Positions 49,288 through 58,715 of a DNA stretch of 64,000 bases are shown here, one piece after another (the first letter of the stretch is position 1; every line of letters begins with the position of its first letter). Both the position numbers and the translations under genes were made by a program. Below the pieces are notes generated by a model that worked only from the letters and a program-made list of their open reading frames with translations, did not search any database and was not told the DNA's origin. The DNA is taken from contig NZ_VDGG01000014.1 in the NCBI RefSeq assembly GCF_006861775.1, forward strand, positions 84,639-148,638. The letters are read 5' to 3'. Source of the DNA: Psychrobacillus soli (lineage in GTDB: Bacteria; Bacillota; Bacilli; Bacillales_A; Planococcaceae).

Positions 49288-50532
49288 GTGCAGCGTAAGG
49301 CGAGAATTATATTTCATCTAGATATGAATAGTTTCTATGCTTCTGTCGAACAAGCACATGATCCTTCATTGAAAGGAAAAGCGATTGCGGTTGCAGGGGA
49401 TCCGAAACAAAGACGTGGAATTTTAGTCACTTGTTCATACGAGGCTCGCGCTAAAGGTGTGTATACTACAATGTCTGTTTGGGAGGCAAAACGAAAGTGT
49501 CCCGAGCTGATTTTATTGCCACCGAATTTTGAACGGTATCGTGCTGCATCGAAAGCGATGTTTGATATATTACGTTCGTATACGCCGCTTGTGGAACCGG
49601 TGTCCATTGATGAAGGGTATATGGATGTGAGTGATGTAGAAATGGGACAAGATGCAGTTGCTTTTGCGGAATCCATTCAACAGCGAATCATTCGAGAACT
49701 AGATTTGCCAAGCTCGATCGGGATCGCTCCGAATAAGTTTTTGGCAAAAACTGCTTCGAATATGAAGAAACCGATGGGAATTACAGTTTTACGTAAAAGA
49801 GAAGTTGCGGAAAAGCTTTGGCCACTCCCTGTTATAGAAATGCACGGTGTTGGAGAAAGCACATCCAAAAAGTTTGAAGAATTCGGCATAAATACAATTG
49901 GAGACTTGGCAAATGCCGCTCCCGGTCTTTTAAAAGAAAAGCTTGGGAAAGTAGGAATACGACTTTCTGAGCGAGCAAATGGCATAGACAATCGGGGAGT
50001 GGATCCAGAATCAGTTTTCGATACGAAAAGTGTTGGAAACTCTACAACCCTTCCTTATGATGTAACGGATGTAGACGAAATTGAAAAAGTATTACGCTTA
50101 CTTTCGATAAAAGTAGCAGCTAGACTAGAGTCAAAAAATTTAGCAGGACGTTCGATCACGATTCATATTCGAGACGCCAATTGGAAAAATAAGACGAGAA
50201 GCAAAACAGTAACGAATCGATTATTTGAAGAAAAGGAGATTTTTCAACTTGCGACCACATTGTTCCATGCAACTTGGAAGGATGAACCGATCCGATTACT
50301 CGGCGTTACGGTAAACAACGTATACGATAAAGGAGAATCGGTGGAGCAGTTATCTATTTTTAACTTTGAAGAGCATGCAAAAGAAGAACCTATTTTAAAA
50401 CTTGTCGAACAGTTACAAACTAAGTTTGGAAAAGATACGATTAAACGGGGTATTAAAGTAAAAAAGAAACCTTCGTTAGAATCTAAAACGAGTTTTAGTA
50501 AGGATTTTTTGGATGATCATGAAAAAAAATAA
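49288..50532 (+). CDS. dinB: DNA polymerase IV (Y-family, YqjH)
   Basis: A Y-family translesion polymerase of 414 residues from the GTG at 49288, eight bases after GGAGG. Palm motifs are IFHLDMNSFYASVEQAHDP (first catalytic Asp) and PVSIDEGYMDVSDV (Asp-Glu pair), with a helix-hairpin-helix (MHGVGESTSKKFEEFGINTI) and little-finger domain after residue 245. VEQLSIFNF near residue 360 fits the sliding-clamp-binding consensus QLxLF. The position after yqjE matches yqjH of B. subtilis. It makes error-prone repair synthesis. Confidence 0.93.
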   Translation: MQRKARIIFHLDMNSFYASVEQAHDPSLKGKAIAVAGDPKQRRGILVTCSYEARAKGVYTTMSVWEAKRKCPELILLPPNFERYRAASKAMFDILRSYTPLVEPVSIDEGYMDVSDVEMGQDAVAFAESIQQRIIRELDLPSSIGIAPNKFLAKTASNMKKPMGITVLRKREVAEKLWPLPVIEMHGVGESTSKKFEEFGINTIGDLANAAPGLLKEKLGKVGIRLSERANGIDNRGVDPESVFDTKSVGNSTTLPYDVTDVDEIEKVLRLLSIKVAARLESKNLAGRSITIHIRDANWKNKTRSKTVTNRLFEEKEIFQLATTLFHATWKDEPIRLLGVTVNNVYDKGESVEQLSIFNFEEHAKEEPILKLVEQLQTKFGKDTIKRGIKVKKKPSLESKTSFSKDFLDDHEKK

Positions 50533-50553
50533 ACAAAATCATTTCGCTTTACA

Positions 50554-50568
50554 TACCTTACGAGGGTA
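50554..50568. promoter_or_regulatory. CsoR operator upstream of csoR
   Basis: TACCTTACGAGGGTA is a pseudo-palindrome of the CsoR type (TACC-n7-GGTA), 34 bases before the csoR start. It suggests copper-responsive autoregulation. Confidence 0.65.
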
Positions 50569-50601
50569 CTGTATTATAAAGGTGAATAGGAGGTTGGATA
50601 C

Positions 50602-50928
50602 TTGGACAATATTACAGAAGATAATACAGTTACAACTGACATGTCTTGTCGGAAAAGTCATCATCCTGAACATGTAAAAAAAGATTTAACAAATCGCTTA
50701 AACCGAATAGAAGGACAAATCCGTGGAATAAAAGGAATGGTAGATAAAGACGTCTATTGTGACGATATAATTACCCAACTATCCGCAACTCAATCCGCTT
50801 TAAACAGCGTAGCAAAAGTTCTTTTACAAGGACATTTAAAAGGCTGTGTAGTAGATAGATTAACAGAAGGCGACGATGAAGTACTAGACGAACTACTAGT
50901 TACCATTCAAAAATTAATGAGAAAATAA
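50602..50928 (+). CDS. csoR: Copper-sensing repressor CsoR
   Basis: A 108-residue all-helical repressor, with a TTG start and GGAGG upstream. The copper ligands are in place: Cys in DVYCDDIITQL, His and Cys in LLQGHLKGCVVDRL. HPEHVKKDLTNRLNRIEGQI is the DNA-facing start of the fold. Cu(I) binding releases it from the operators found before csoR and copA. It begins the csoR-copZ-copA locus. Confidence 0.94.
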   Translation: MDNITEDNTVTTDMSCRKSHHPEHVKKDLTNRLNRIEGQIRGIKGMVDKDVYCDDIITQLSATQSALNSVAKVLLQGHLKGCVVDRLTEGDDEVLDELLVTIQKLMRK

Positions 50929-50945
50929 AAGGAGTAGTGATACAG

Positions 50946-51152
50946 ATGGAAAATATAACATTGAGCGTACAAGGAATGTCCTGTGGTCATTGTGTGAATG
51001 CAGTTGAAAGTAGCGTTTTTCAATTAGACGGTGTAGAACAAGTAAAGGTAAACTTAGAATCAGGTAAAGTAGATGTTTCATTTGATAACGAAAAAGTTAC
51101 GCTTAGCGAGATTAAAGAAACAATTGATGAACAAGGATATGATGTGGAATAG
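50946..51152 (+). CDS. copZ: Copper chaperone CopZ
   Basis: A 68-residue HMA-domain chaperone from the ATG at 50946 (AAAAGGAG upstream). The Cu(I)-binding loop is GMSCGHCVNAVE, followed by the usual ferredoxin-like strand-helix pattern LDGVEQVKVNLESGKVDVSF. It delivers Cu(I) to the N-terminal HMA domains of CopA. It lies 17 bases after csoR and is probably transcribed with it. Confidence 0.94.
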   Translation: MENITLSVQGMSCGHCVNAVESSVFQLDGVEQVKVNLESGKVDVSFDNEKVTLSEIKETIDEQGYDVE

Positions 51153-51156
51153 TCGG

Positions 51157-51185
51157 GTAAGGGTGCTATTTTAGCACTCTCTTTC
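51157..51185 (+). terminator. Weak terminator after copZ
   Basis: AGGGTGCTA and TAGCACTCT pair around TTT, followed by a CTTTCTT tract. It may partly separate csoR-copZ from copA, which has its own operator. Confidence 0.5.
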
Positions 51186-51196
51186 TTACAAAATTA

Positions 51197-51215
51197 TATA
51201 CCCCCTAAAGGTATA
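51197..51215. promoter_or_regulatory. CsoR operator upstream of copA
   Basis: TATACCCCCTAAAGGTATA is a near-perfect palindrome of the CsoR type 21 bases before copA. Confidence 0.8.
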
Positions 51216-51235
51216 AGTGGAGAGGTGAAATTCAA

Positions 51236-53653
51236 ATGAGTAATGAAGTAAAAGAAACAAGTCTACAAATTACAGGAATGACTTGTGCTGCTTGTGCTAC
51301 AAGAATTGAAAAAGGGTTAAGTAAAATGGATGGTGTAGAAAAAGCGAATGTTAACTTGGCACTTGAAAAATCGTTAATTAAATACAATCCTGAAAAGTTG
51401 AGCGAGCAAGACCTTGAAGAGAAAATTCAAGCGCTTGGGTATGGGATTGCGAAGGAGAAAAGAGAATTTGCCATTACAGGAATGACTTGTGCTGCTTGTG
51501 CAACAAGAATTGAAAAAGGGTTAAATAAAATGGACGGCGTAACATTTGTAAATGTTAACCTGGCTCTTGAAAATGCAGCTGTTGAATATAATCCTTCCGA
51601 AACTTCCGTTGCGGATATTATTGGAAGAATAGAGAAGTTAGGGTACGGGGCGCTCCATAAGGATAATGAGAAAGATACGATGGATTACCGAGAGCAAGCA
51701 ATACAAAAGCAAAAAAGAAAATTTTTCATCGCTGCTCTTTTGTCACTTCCATTATTGTGGACGATGGTTGGTCATTTTTCCTTTACTTCCTTTATTTATA
51801 TGCCCGAAATACTGATGAACCCATGGGTACAAATGACGCTAGCAACGCCGGTTCAATTTATCATTGGTTGGCAGTTTTATGTGAGTGCTTATAAAGCGCT
51901 TCGAAATGGTAGTGCTAATATGGATGTCCTTGTCGTGATGGGCACATCCGCTGCGTATTTTTATAGTGTATATCAAGCCATCGTTACGATTGGTGCACAT
52001 CATACTGCACAATTGTATTTTGAAACTAGCTCCGTTTTAATTACTCTTATAATATTAGGAAAACTTTTTGAAGCAAAAGCAAAAGGTCGGTCCTCTGAAG
52101 CAATTAAAAAGCTTATGGGACTTCAAGCGAAGACGGCGTTGGTTGTTAGAAATGGTGCAGAAATAGAAATACCACTTGAAGAAGTAGTTACCGGGGATAC
52201 AATTTTAGTAAAACCAGGTGAAAAAATTCCTGTAGATGGACTAGTGCTCGAAGGAAACACGGCTGTAGATGAATCGATGCTAACAGGTGAAAGTATTCCA
52301 GTCGATAAGATGACTGGTGATTCTGTGTTTGGTTCAACGATCAACAAAAATGGTTTTCTGAAAATGGAAGCAACGAAAATCGGAAAAGACACCGCGCTTT
52401 CGCAAATTATTAAAGTGGTGGAAGATGCGCAAGGCTCTAAGGCACCGATTCAAAGACTTGCCGACAAAATCTCTGGTGTATTTGTGCCGATTGTCATAGG
52501 TATTGCCACTATCACTTTTTTAGTTTGGATTATTTGGGTACACCCTGGAGAAATTACTCCGGCATTAGAAGCTTTGATTGCTGTTCTTGTTATTGCTTGT
52601 CCTTGTGCTTTAGGACTTGCAACACCAACTTCTATAATGGCAGGATCTGGGCGTGCCGCAGAGTTTGGTATTTTGTTTAAAGGCGGCGAACATTTAGAAA
52701 CGACTCACCATATTGACACGGTCATTGTAGATAAAACTGGAACTGTTACAAACGGAAAACCCGTGTTGACGGATGTAATTGTATCCCAAGAGGGAAATGC
52801 GGAGGAATTCCTTTCACTAATAGGCGCTGCTGAAAAACAATCGGAACATCCACTTGCAGAAGCGATTGTTCAAGGAATTCAAGATAGAGGAATATCCCTT
52901 CGTGACGTACAACAATTCGAAGCAATCCCAGGTTATGGCGTTAAAACCATCGTTGACCATAAAGAAATTCTTGTTGGAACACGTAAGCTGATGTATCAAC
53001 ATAATATTGACATTTCTCCTATCCTATCAGTGATGGAAGGCTTAGAAGCGAATGGGAAAACAGCCATGCTCGCAAGTATAGATGGTGAATATGCGGGACT
53101 CATTGCAGTAGCAGATACAGTCAAAGAAACATCCAAAAAAGCAATTAAACGATTAAAAGAGATGAATATCGATGTCATTATGATGACAGGCGATAATGAA
53201 CGTACTGCTAAGGCAATCGGCAAGGAAGTTGGCATTGACCATGTGATTTCGGAGGTTCTTCCAGAAGGGAAAGCAGCCGAGGTCAAAAAGCTACAGGATT
53301 CTGGAAAGAAGGTGGCTATGGTCGGAGACGGGATTAATGACGCCCCTGCCCTTGCAGTTGCTGACATCGGTATGGCAATTGGAACAGGAACAGATGTTGC
53401 AATGGAAGCAGCCGATATTACGTTGATTCGTGGAGATTTGAATAGCATTGCAGATGCAATCATTATGAGCCACAAAACGATGCGAAATATTAAGCAAAAT
53501 CTGTTTTGGGCTTTTGCCTACAACACGCTAGGAATCCCAATTGCAGCTGTAGGCTTATTAGCTCCGTGGGTAGCAGGAGCCGCTATGGCATTTAGTTCTG
53601 TGTCGGTTGTATTGAATGCTTTACGATTACAAAGAGTAAAACTAGAGAAATGA
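51236..53653 (+). CDS. copA: Copper-exporting P1B-type ATPase CopA
   Basis: An 805-residue P1B ATPase. Two HMA domains each carry [15 protein letters not shown] (at about residues 13 and 81). The membrane part has the [10 protein letters not shown] transport site, preceded by [18 protein letters not shown]. Catalytic motifs are [10 protein letters not shown] (actuator TGE), [11 protein letters not shown] (phosphorylated Asp), SEHPLAEAI (nucleotide-binding His-Pro) and [12 protein letters not shown]. It pumps Cu(I) out of the cell. The gene has its own CsoR operator and a GAGAGGTG site. Confidence 0.96.
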   Translation: MSNEVKETSLQITGMTCAACATRIEKGLSKMDGVEKANVNLALEKSLIKYNPEKLSEQDLEEKIQALGYGIAKEKREFAITGMTCAACATRIEKGLNKMDGVTFVNVNLALENAAVEYNPSETSVADIIGRIEKLGYGALHKDNEKDTMDYREQAIQKQKRKFFIAALLSLPLLWTMVGHFSFTSFIYMPEILMNPWVQMTLATPVQFIIGWQFYVSAYKALRNGSANMDVLVVMGTSAAYFYSVYQAIVTIGAHHTAQLYFETSSVLITLIILGKLFEAKAKGRSSEAIKKLMGLQAKTALVVRNGAEIEIPLEEVVTGDTILVKPGEKIPVDGLVLEGNTAVDESMLTGESIPVDKMTGDSVFGSTINKNGFLKMEATKIGKDTALSQIIKVVEDAQGSKAPIQRLADKISGVFVPIVIGIATITFLVWIIWVHPGEITPALEALIAVLVIACPCALGLATPTSIMAGSGRAAEFGILFKGGEHLETTHHIDTVIVDKTGTVTNGKPVLTDVIVSQEGNAEEFLSLIGAAEKQSEHPLAEAIVQGIQDRGISLRDVQQFEAIPGYGVKTIVDHKEILVGTRKLMYQHNIDISPILSVMEGLEANGKTAMLASIDGEYAGLIAVADTVKETSKKAIKRLKEMNIDVIMMTGDNERTAKAIGKEVGIDHVISEVLPEGKAAEVKKLQDSGKKVAMVGDGINDAPALAVADIGMAIGTGTDVAMEAADITLIRGDLNSIADAIIMSHKTMRNIKQNLFWAFAYNTLGIPIAAVGLLAPWVAGAAMAFSSVSVVLNALRLQRVKLEK

Positions 53654-53658
53654 TTTTG

Positions 53659-53692
53659 GAGACTTTGCCTACTTCGGTGGGCAAGTTTTTTC
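53659..53692 (+). terminator. Terminator of copA
   Basis: ACTTTGCC and GGGCAAGT pair around a short loop, followed by TTTTTT. Confidence 0.75.
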
Positions 53693-53772
53693 CACCATTT
53701 TCGTGAGTGCTTGTTATCAAATACAGAATATGAGTTAGTTAGTGGAGAAAGTAAAGATGGAGGGGGATTACG

Positions 53773-54357
53773 ATGAAAAAAGAATTAGTGATTGGGATAG
53801 TAAGTTTGTTCGCAGCATTTACGTTGACCGCTTGTGCAAATGATAAAAATGAAACGACTTCGAATGAAAATATGGATATGAATGCAAGCTCTGAAGAAAG
53901 CATGAACATCGATCATTCTAAGATGAATCATTCTAGTTCAGGGGAAGTTCCAGAAGGTTTGAAAGTGGCAGTAAATCCAACTTACCCAGTAGGAAGTCAA
54001 GCAATTATTGAAACGGATCATATGGAAGGGATGAAGGGGGCAGAAGCAACAATTGTGGGTGCTTACGATACGATAGTTTATACGATTTCCTATACTCCGA
54101 CTATAGGTGGAGAAAAAGTGACAAATCATAAATGGGTTATTCAAGAAGAGATTAAAGATGCTGATGATAAATCGTTAAAACCAGGATCAAAAGTTACGAT
54201 AGAAGCTAATCATATGAAAGGGATGCAAGGTGCAACTGCGGAAATAGATTCAGCTGAACAAACGACGGTTTATATGGTGGATTACACGCCAACGACTGGC
54301 GGAGAAAAAGTAACAAATCATAAATGGGTAACAGAAAGTGAATTGTCATCTAAATAG
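53773..54357 (+). CDS. ydhK: YdhK-family (DUF1541) lipoprotein
   Basis: A 194-residue lipoprotein: lipobox LTAC (Cys at residue 21), a Met/His-rich linker (MDMNASSEESMNIDHSKMNH) and two tandem DUF1541 repeats of about 60 residues, each with DHMEGMKGAEATIVGAYDT-like and PTxGGEKVTNHKWV words. The Met/His-rich linker and the place directly behind copA suggest binding of copper outside the membrane. GGAGGGGG precedes the ATG. No CsoR box is seen before it. Confidence 0.85.
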   Translation: MKKELVIGIVSLFAAFTLTACANDKNETTSNENMDMNASSEESMNIDHSKMNHSSSGEVPEGLKVAVNPTYPVGSQAIIETDHMEGMKGAEATIVGAYDTIVYTISYTPTIGGEKVTNHKWVIQEEIKDADDKSLKPGSKVTIEANHMKGMQGATAEIDSAEQTTVYMVDYTPTTGGEKVTNHKWVTESELSSK

Positions 54358-54384
54358 GTGTGTATAAAAAGCGTATATAATTTA

Positions 54385-54424
54385 AAATAGGTGCTGGCCT
54401 CATATGGACAGCACTTATTTTATT
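54385..54424 (+). terminator. Terminator of ydhK
   Basis: AAATAGGTGCTG and CAGCACTTATTT pair with an inner loop, followed by TATTG. Confidence 0.75.
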
Positions 54425-54585
54425 GGCATAGTTGTTTCCTGATGCTTTTCATACGGTAATCTATTGCAAGACATGTTCCGAGAAGGTAGTATAAAAGGAA
54501 TTAAAGTAAAAGAGAAAGTCTTATGAGAATTTAAAATGGATTTTCGAAAAGATTTTCTTGGATGATTACGAAAGTAGGTGAGAGG

Positions 54586-55533
54586 ATGCAACTATTATTT
54601 TTAGGTACTGGTGCGGGAATGCCTTCCAAACAGCGCAACACAACTGCCACTGTATTGAAATTACTCGATGAACGGGGAACATTTTGGATGTTTGACTGTG
54701 GAGAGGCAACACAACATCAAATTCTACATACAACATTGAAACCGCGAAAATTAGAGAAGCTGTTTATCACGCATCTTCATGGGGATCATATATACGGACT
54801 GCCTGGTTTGCTCGGCTCCCGTTCTTTTTTAGGTGGGGATGAAGCCCTAACGATTTATGGACCAGTTGGATTAAAAGCATGGATCGAATTGACGCTTGCT
54901 ACATCGAAAACACATATCAAATATAAACTGAACATTATCGAAATCGAAGAAGGCATTGTTTTTGAAGATGATCAGTTTATCGTCGAAGCAAAGTTGCTTG
55001 AACATGTTATCCCTTGTTTTGGGTATAAAGTGACGCAAAAAGCCCTTCCTCCAGAACTTCTGATAGCGAAGACGGATGCACTAGGAGTACCAAGAGGTCC
55101 ATTATTGAAGCAGTTAAAAGAAGGACAAGATGTAGAATTAGCTGATGGACGTATCGTAAGGAGCTCTGATGTAACAGGGGAACTAAAAGAAGGATTTCAA
55201 GTGACCATTCTAGGGGATACAAAATTTTGCGAGAACGCTATATTATTAAGTCAAAGTGCCGACATTGTCGTGCATGAAGGGACATTTGATCAAGACACGG
55301 CAGAACTTGCGGGTCTATACGGGCACTCAACCATCATGGATGCAGCAAATGTTTGTAAAGAAGCTGGGGCAAAGCACTTGATAGTCAATCATATAAGTGC
55401 AAGATTTATGCCATCTGATATAAAAGACATGATTGCTCAAGTCAAACATTATGAGTTTCCGATTTATGTTGCGGATGATTTTGCTGAATTTGATTGGGTA
55501 AATGGAGAGTTAAAGAAGGTTCCGAGGGAGTAG
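54586..55533 (+). CDS. rnz: Ribonuclease Z
   Basis: A 315-residue tRNA 3'-processing endonuclease. The ATG at 54586 (AGGTGAGAGG upstream) gives the family N-terminus MQLLFLGTGAGMPSKQRN. The zinc motif is FITHLHGDHIYGLPGLLGSR (HxHxDH), with further ligands in LEHVIPCFGY, ILGDTKFCEN and LIVNHISARF. It removes 3' trailers from tRNAs lacking an encoded CCA. Its place between dinB and proI matches the B. subtilis yqj region. The terminator begins within its last codons. Confidence 0.94.
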   Translation: MQLLFLGTGAGMPSKQRNTTATVLKLLDERGTFWMFDCGEATQHQILHTTLKPRKLEKLFITHLHGDHIYGLPGLLGSRSFLGGDEALTIYGPVGLKAWIELTLATSKTHIKYKLNIIEIEEGIVFEDDQFIVEAKLLEHVIPCFGYKVTQKALPPELLIAKTDALGVPRGPLLKQLKEGQDVELADGRIVRSSDVTGELKEGFQVTILGDTKFCENAILLSQSADIVVHEGTFDQDTAELAGLYGHSTIMDAANVCKEAGAKHLIVNHISARFMPSDIKDMIAQVKHYEFPIYVADDFAEFDWVNGELKKVPRE

Positions 55534-55560
55534 TATCACTCGGAATCTTTTTATTTTTTT
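55517..55560 (+). terminator. Terminator overlapping the rnz stop
   Basis: GTTCCGAG and CTCGGAAT pair around twelve bases that include the stop codon, followed by TTTTTATTTTTTT. Confidence 0.7.
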
Positions 55561-55697
55561 TCAAGTATGACTAAACTAAGCGTTGCAACTGGTCCGATAA
55601 TAAGTGATAAAAGGAACCAATTCAAACCACTTCCTTGTGCGATTCCTGCGTTTATAAGGGTAAGGGTACCCCAACCGACAAAATAAGAATTATCCAT
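55551..55697 (-). CDS. Small two-span membrane protein
   Basis: A 48-codon frame on the minus strand: DNSYFVGWGTLTLINAGIAQ, GSGLNWFLLSLIIGPVATLS, LVILEKK. It has two hydrophobic helices joined by a Gly/Ser turn and a lysine tail. GAAAGGCG lies upstream. It resembles small membrane proteins annotated without function in Planococcaceae, and it is convergent with rnz. Confidence 0.55.
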   Translation of the reverse strand: MDNSYFVGWGTLTLINAGIAQGSGLNWFLLSLIIGPVATLSLVILEKK

Positions 55698-55735
55698 TCG
55701 GTAGTACACGCCTTTCTAGGTGTTTAGTTGCTTAT

Positions 55736-55835
55736 GTGGGAGAAATGGTTGCTATCACAGATGAAATGGTTGCTCCAAGATCTCATTTGGTTGCTTTCCA
55801 ATGCCAATTGGTTTCCCTTAGCCAATTTCTCCCAC
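55736..55835 (+). repeat. 21-nt periodic GTTGC array inside an inverted repeat, copy 2
   Basis: GTTGC occurs at 55748, 55769 and 55790, with GTTTC at 55811, exactly 21 bases apart. The array is bounded by a perfect 11-bp inverted repeat, GTGGGAGAAAT and ATTTCTCCCAC, giving a 100-base unit. Confidence 0.8.
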
Positions 55836-55837
55836 TA

Positions 55838-56650
55838 TTATTCGTACTGCTTTCCAAGAACACGAGATTTGTTTTGAGCGGCATCAATGCATGCAAATAT
55901 TGCTTCGTCTACTTTATGATGTATTAACTGTTCAACGCCTGCTTCTGTTGTGCCGCCTGGACTTGTTACTTTTCTTCGCAGTTCAGATGGTTCCACGTCG
56001 CCTTTTTTCAGCATTTGTGCTGCACCTTCCATTGTTTGGATGAATAGTTGACGAGCATCGGCAGAAGTCAATCCATGCTGTACAGCAGCTGCTTCAAATT
56101 GTTCTGCAAAGTAGTATAAATAAGCAGGGCCGCTACCAGCAAGTGCCGTCACCACATGTAAATCTTCTTCGTCTACTACTTTCACTGAACCAATTGCCTC
56201 TAGTATATCAATAACTTCCAGTTTCGATTTCTCTGAAACAAGGTCATTCCAGCTAACAGCAGACGCACTTAATCCAACGGCTGCAGAAGTATTTGGCATA
56301 ACACGTGCAATAGGTCGAGTTCCTAAATGGGTAGAGATTGTTTGGATCGATACACCCGCAATAACGGAAATGATCATTGCTCCTTCATTTAAATAAGATG
56401 CAATTTCCCCAAATGCATCAATTGCATCTTTCGGTTTCATTGCTAGAACGATAATGTTTGCTTCTGTTATCGCCTTTTTTTCTTCGCACACGATCTGTAC
56501 GTTATACGTTTGTTTCAAATGCTCCAGTTGATCAATATCTGATTTATTGGTCACATGAATTTGCGCAGGAAGAACCTTCTCCTCTTTCGTCAAGCCATTG
56601 ATAATTGCCTCCGCCATTGCTCCAGCTCCGATAAAAACGATCTTCGACAT
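55838..56650 (-). CDS. proI: Pyrroline-5-carboxylate reductase
   Basis: A 270-residue enzyme that makes proline from pyrroline-5-carboxylate with NADPH. The ATG at 56650 (AAAAGGAGTGG upstream) gives KIVFIGAGAMAEAIINGL (Rossmann loop). The C-terminal signature is VVTALAGSGPAYLYYFAEQF and VTSPGGTTEAGVEQL, complete. It corresponds to proI (yqjO) of B. subtilis in the same neighbourhood. A proline-specific T-box controls it. The stop lies two bases from a periodic repeat array. Confidence 0.95.
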   Translation of the reverse strand: MSKIVFIGAGAMAEAIINGLTKEEKVLPAQIHVTNKSDIDQLEHLKQTYNVQIVCEEKKAITEANIIVLAMKPKDAIDAFGEIASYLNEGAMIISVIAGVSIQTISTHLGTRPIARVMPNTSAAVGLSASAVSWNDLVSEKSKLEVIDILEAIGSVKVVDEEDLHVVTALAGSGPAYLYYFAEQFEAAAVQHGLTSADARQLFIQTMEGAAQMLKKGDVEPSELRRKVTSPGGTTEAGVEQLIHHKVDEAIFACIDAAQNKSRVLGKQYE

Positions 56651-56674
56651 GTACAATCCACTCCTTTTGGTCAT

Positions 56675-56905
56675 ATAAAAAAGCGCTCCCGTCCCTATAA
56701 ATAAGGACGAAAACGCTTGTCTCCGCGGTACCACCTAAATTTGCCGAAAAATCGGCACAACTTACTCCTCCTTATCGCGGGAGGCACGACTATGTTTACA
56801 TAGTAGCTCCGAAGTAGGTTCGACATATGAGCGGGAGGTGAAACTTGCAGCGGGTCATTTCACTCTCTAGTACTCCATCATATATGTACTATTCTTCATC
56901 TTGGC
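56675..56905 (-). promoter_or_regulatory. Proline T-box leader of proI
   Basis: On the minus strand, Stem I carries AGTA and GAA-CCT-A in the specifier loop, so the specifier is CCT (Pro), matching the gene. The T-box AGGTGGTACCGCGG follows, then the terminator AAGCGTTTTCGTCC/GGGACGGGAGCGCTT with six T. Confidence 0.93.
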
Positions 56906-56927
56906 TTTTATTTTCTGAATTAAAGAA

Positions 56928-56956
56928 ATTATATGTTGCATTTTCAGAAAAGTCAA
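56928..56956 (-). promoter_or_regulatory. Promoter of proI
   Basis: TTGACT and TATAAT on the minus strand, separated by exactly 17 bases, some 25 bases before Stem I. Confidence 0.8.
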
Positions 56957-57031
56957 CGTCAATTTAGTGACGTCTTGTAAAAAAAGCGGTACAATGGAAT
57001 GAATAGCTATTCATAACAAAGGGGATTTTAC

Positions 57032-57976
57032 ATGATAATACATAAAATTAGCGTGCCGACTCCATTTGCAGTTGGGGATGTAAATTCATATTTAGTCAAA
57101 GGGGATGCACTTACATTAGTAGATGTAGGACCAAAAACGGAAGAAGCTCTGAAAGCACTTTTAGCTGGGATAAAAGAAGCGGGTTATGCACCAACAGATA
57201 TTGAACAAGTGCTATTAACCCATCATCATCCAGATCATTCTGGCTGGGTAGATGCTTTTGACAAGGCTACGATATTAGGCCATGCATATAACCAACCATG
57301 GTTAGAAAAAAATGAAGATTTTTTTCAGTATCACAATGAATTTTATATGCAAAGTTTGATAGAAGAGGGAGTACCAGAAAGCTATTTACACTGGGTAGAA
57401 AAGATGAAGAGACCACTTCAGCTTATCGGAAATCGACCAATCGATAAAATATTGAACGATGGTGACATGCTACCTGGACATCCTGAATTTACCGTACTAG
57501 AAACATTAGGTCATGCGCAAAGTCATCTATCATTTTGGGCAGAGAAAGAAAGAGTTTTAATCGGTGGAGATCTTATTTTGGAGAAAATTTCATCGAACCC
57601 ACTAATTGAACCACCGTTAAATAAAGGAAAACGCGCAAAATCAATGTTACAATATAATGCATCGCTTAAACGAATTCAAGAACTACCAGTAGAGAAAATA
57701 TATAGTGGACATGGCAACGAAGTGTTTAATGTATATGACCTTCTCACGACAAGACTGGAAAAACAAAAAGAACGAGCATTGAAAGTACTAGATATGATGA
57801 AAGACGGGGAAAAAACAATTTTTGAACTTACCCAAGCGCTTTTCCCAAAAGTTTATGAAAAAGAACTAGGATTAACGCTGTCCGAAACAATAGGGCAAGT
57901 CGATTATTTACTGGAAAACGGCTATATTATGGAACATCGTAATGAGAAAGGGATTTTGTTGTATGAGCAAGCTTAA
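57032..57976 (+). CDS. yqjP: Metallo-beta-lactamase-fold hydrolase YqjP
   Basis: A 314-residue MBL-fold protein. VNSYLVKGDALTLVDVGPKT starts the fold, the metal motif is LLTHHHPDHSGWV, further ligands are GHAQSHLSFW, IGGDLIL and IYSGHGN. A C-terminal winged-helix-like part (ALKVLDMMKDGEKTIFELTQ) is typical of the YqjP/LACTB2 group. It overlaps yqjQ by 14 bases, the same order as in B. subtilis. The substrate is unknown. Confidence 0.9.
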   Translation: MIIHKISVPTPFAVGDVNSYLVKGDALTLVDVGPKTEEALKALLAGIKEAGYAPTDIEQVLLTHHHPDHSGWVDAFDKATILGHAYNQPWLEKNEDFFQYHNEFYMQSLIEEGVPESYLHWVEKMKRPLQLIGNRPIDKILNDGDMLPGHPEFTVLETLGHAQSHLSFWAEKERVLIGGDLILEKISSNPLIEPPLNKGKRAKSMLQYNASLKRIQELPVEKIYSGHGNEVFNVYDLLTTRLEKQKERALKVLDMMKDGEKTIFELTQALFPKVYEKELGLTLSETIGQVDYLLENGYIMEHRNEKGILLYEQA

Positions 57977-58715
57977 GAAAATATGTATTACCGGCGCTAC
58001 AAGTGGCGTCGGGCTTTTGCTTGCCAAAAAACTTCAAGCACAAGGACATGAAGTATGGGCAACCGGAAGAAACCAACAAGTACTAGAAGAATTACATCTG
58101 CTAGGCATACATACAATACAAGCCAACTTAACTTTAGACTTATCGTTTGACGAGGTGTTTAAGGAAATGGGTACGCCGGACACGGTCATACTTTGTGCTG
58201 GTGTAGGAACTTTCGCATATATGACCGAGTTAGAAGAGAAAGAAATGGATCAAATGATGCAAGTAAATGTACTTGCACCGATGAAACTGACCAAATTTTT
58301 TGCAACGAAAATGAAAAAAAGAAGGACTGGGCATCTAATTTTCGTTGCTTCGCAAGCGGGGAAAGTTGCGACTCCAAAAGCGTCTGTCTATGCAGCTTCC
58401 AAACATGCGATTCTTGGATTTGCAAATGCGGTGCGCATGGAATTGAAAGAATTCGGCATTCACGTGACAACCATCAATCCGGGACCAATCGACACGCCAT
58501 TTTTAGATTTAGCTGACCAAACCGGTAGCTACAGGAATAAATTAAGCAAACATCTTTTGTCTCCTGAAAAAGTGGTCGAAGCTATCGTGAAAACAATCGA
58601 AAACCCAGTTAGAGATATAGATTTACCAGCGTATATGCGTATAACGAGCAAACTGTATGCAGTATTTCCTAAGACAGTAGAAACACTAGGAAAAGGTTTT
58701 TTTAATAAAAAGTAG
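57963..58715 (+). CDS. yqjQ: Short-chain dehydrogenase YqjQ
   Basis: A 250-residue classical SDR. The ATG at 57963 lies inside the end of yqjP with GAAAGGGA upstream. It shows CITGATSGVGLLLAKKL (NAD(P) loop), LCAGVGTF (NxAG variant with Cys), the catalytic FVASQAGKV Ser and YAASKHA (Tyr, Lys), and INPGPIDTPF. The Arg in ATGRN suggests NADPH. Translational coupling to yqjP implies a joint task, which is not known. Confidence 0.9.
   Translation: MSKLKKICITGATSGVGLLLAKKLQAQGHEVWATGRNQQVLEELHLLGIHTIQANLTLDLSFDEVFKEMGTPDTVILCAGVGTFAYMTELEEKEMDQMMQVNVLAPMKLTKFFATKMKKRRTGHLIFVASQAGKVATPKASVYAASKHAILGFANAVRMELKEFGIHVTTINPGPIDTPFLDLADQTGSYRNKLSKHLLSPEKVVEAIVKTIENPVRDIDLPAYMRITSKLYAVFPKTVETLGKGFFNKK

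Noticed and set aside
55736-55927. 63-codon frame across the periodic array, with a 7-residue period
   Set aside because: The period comes from the 21-base DNA repeat, the frame runs into proI on the other strand, and the array on the other side of the block reads differently.
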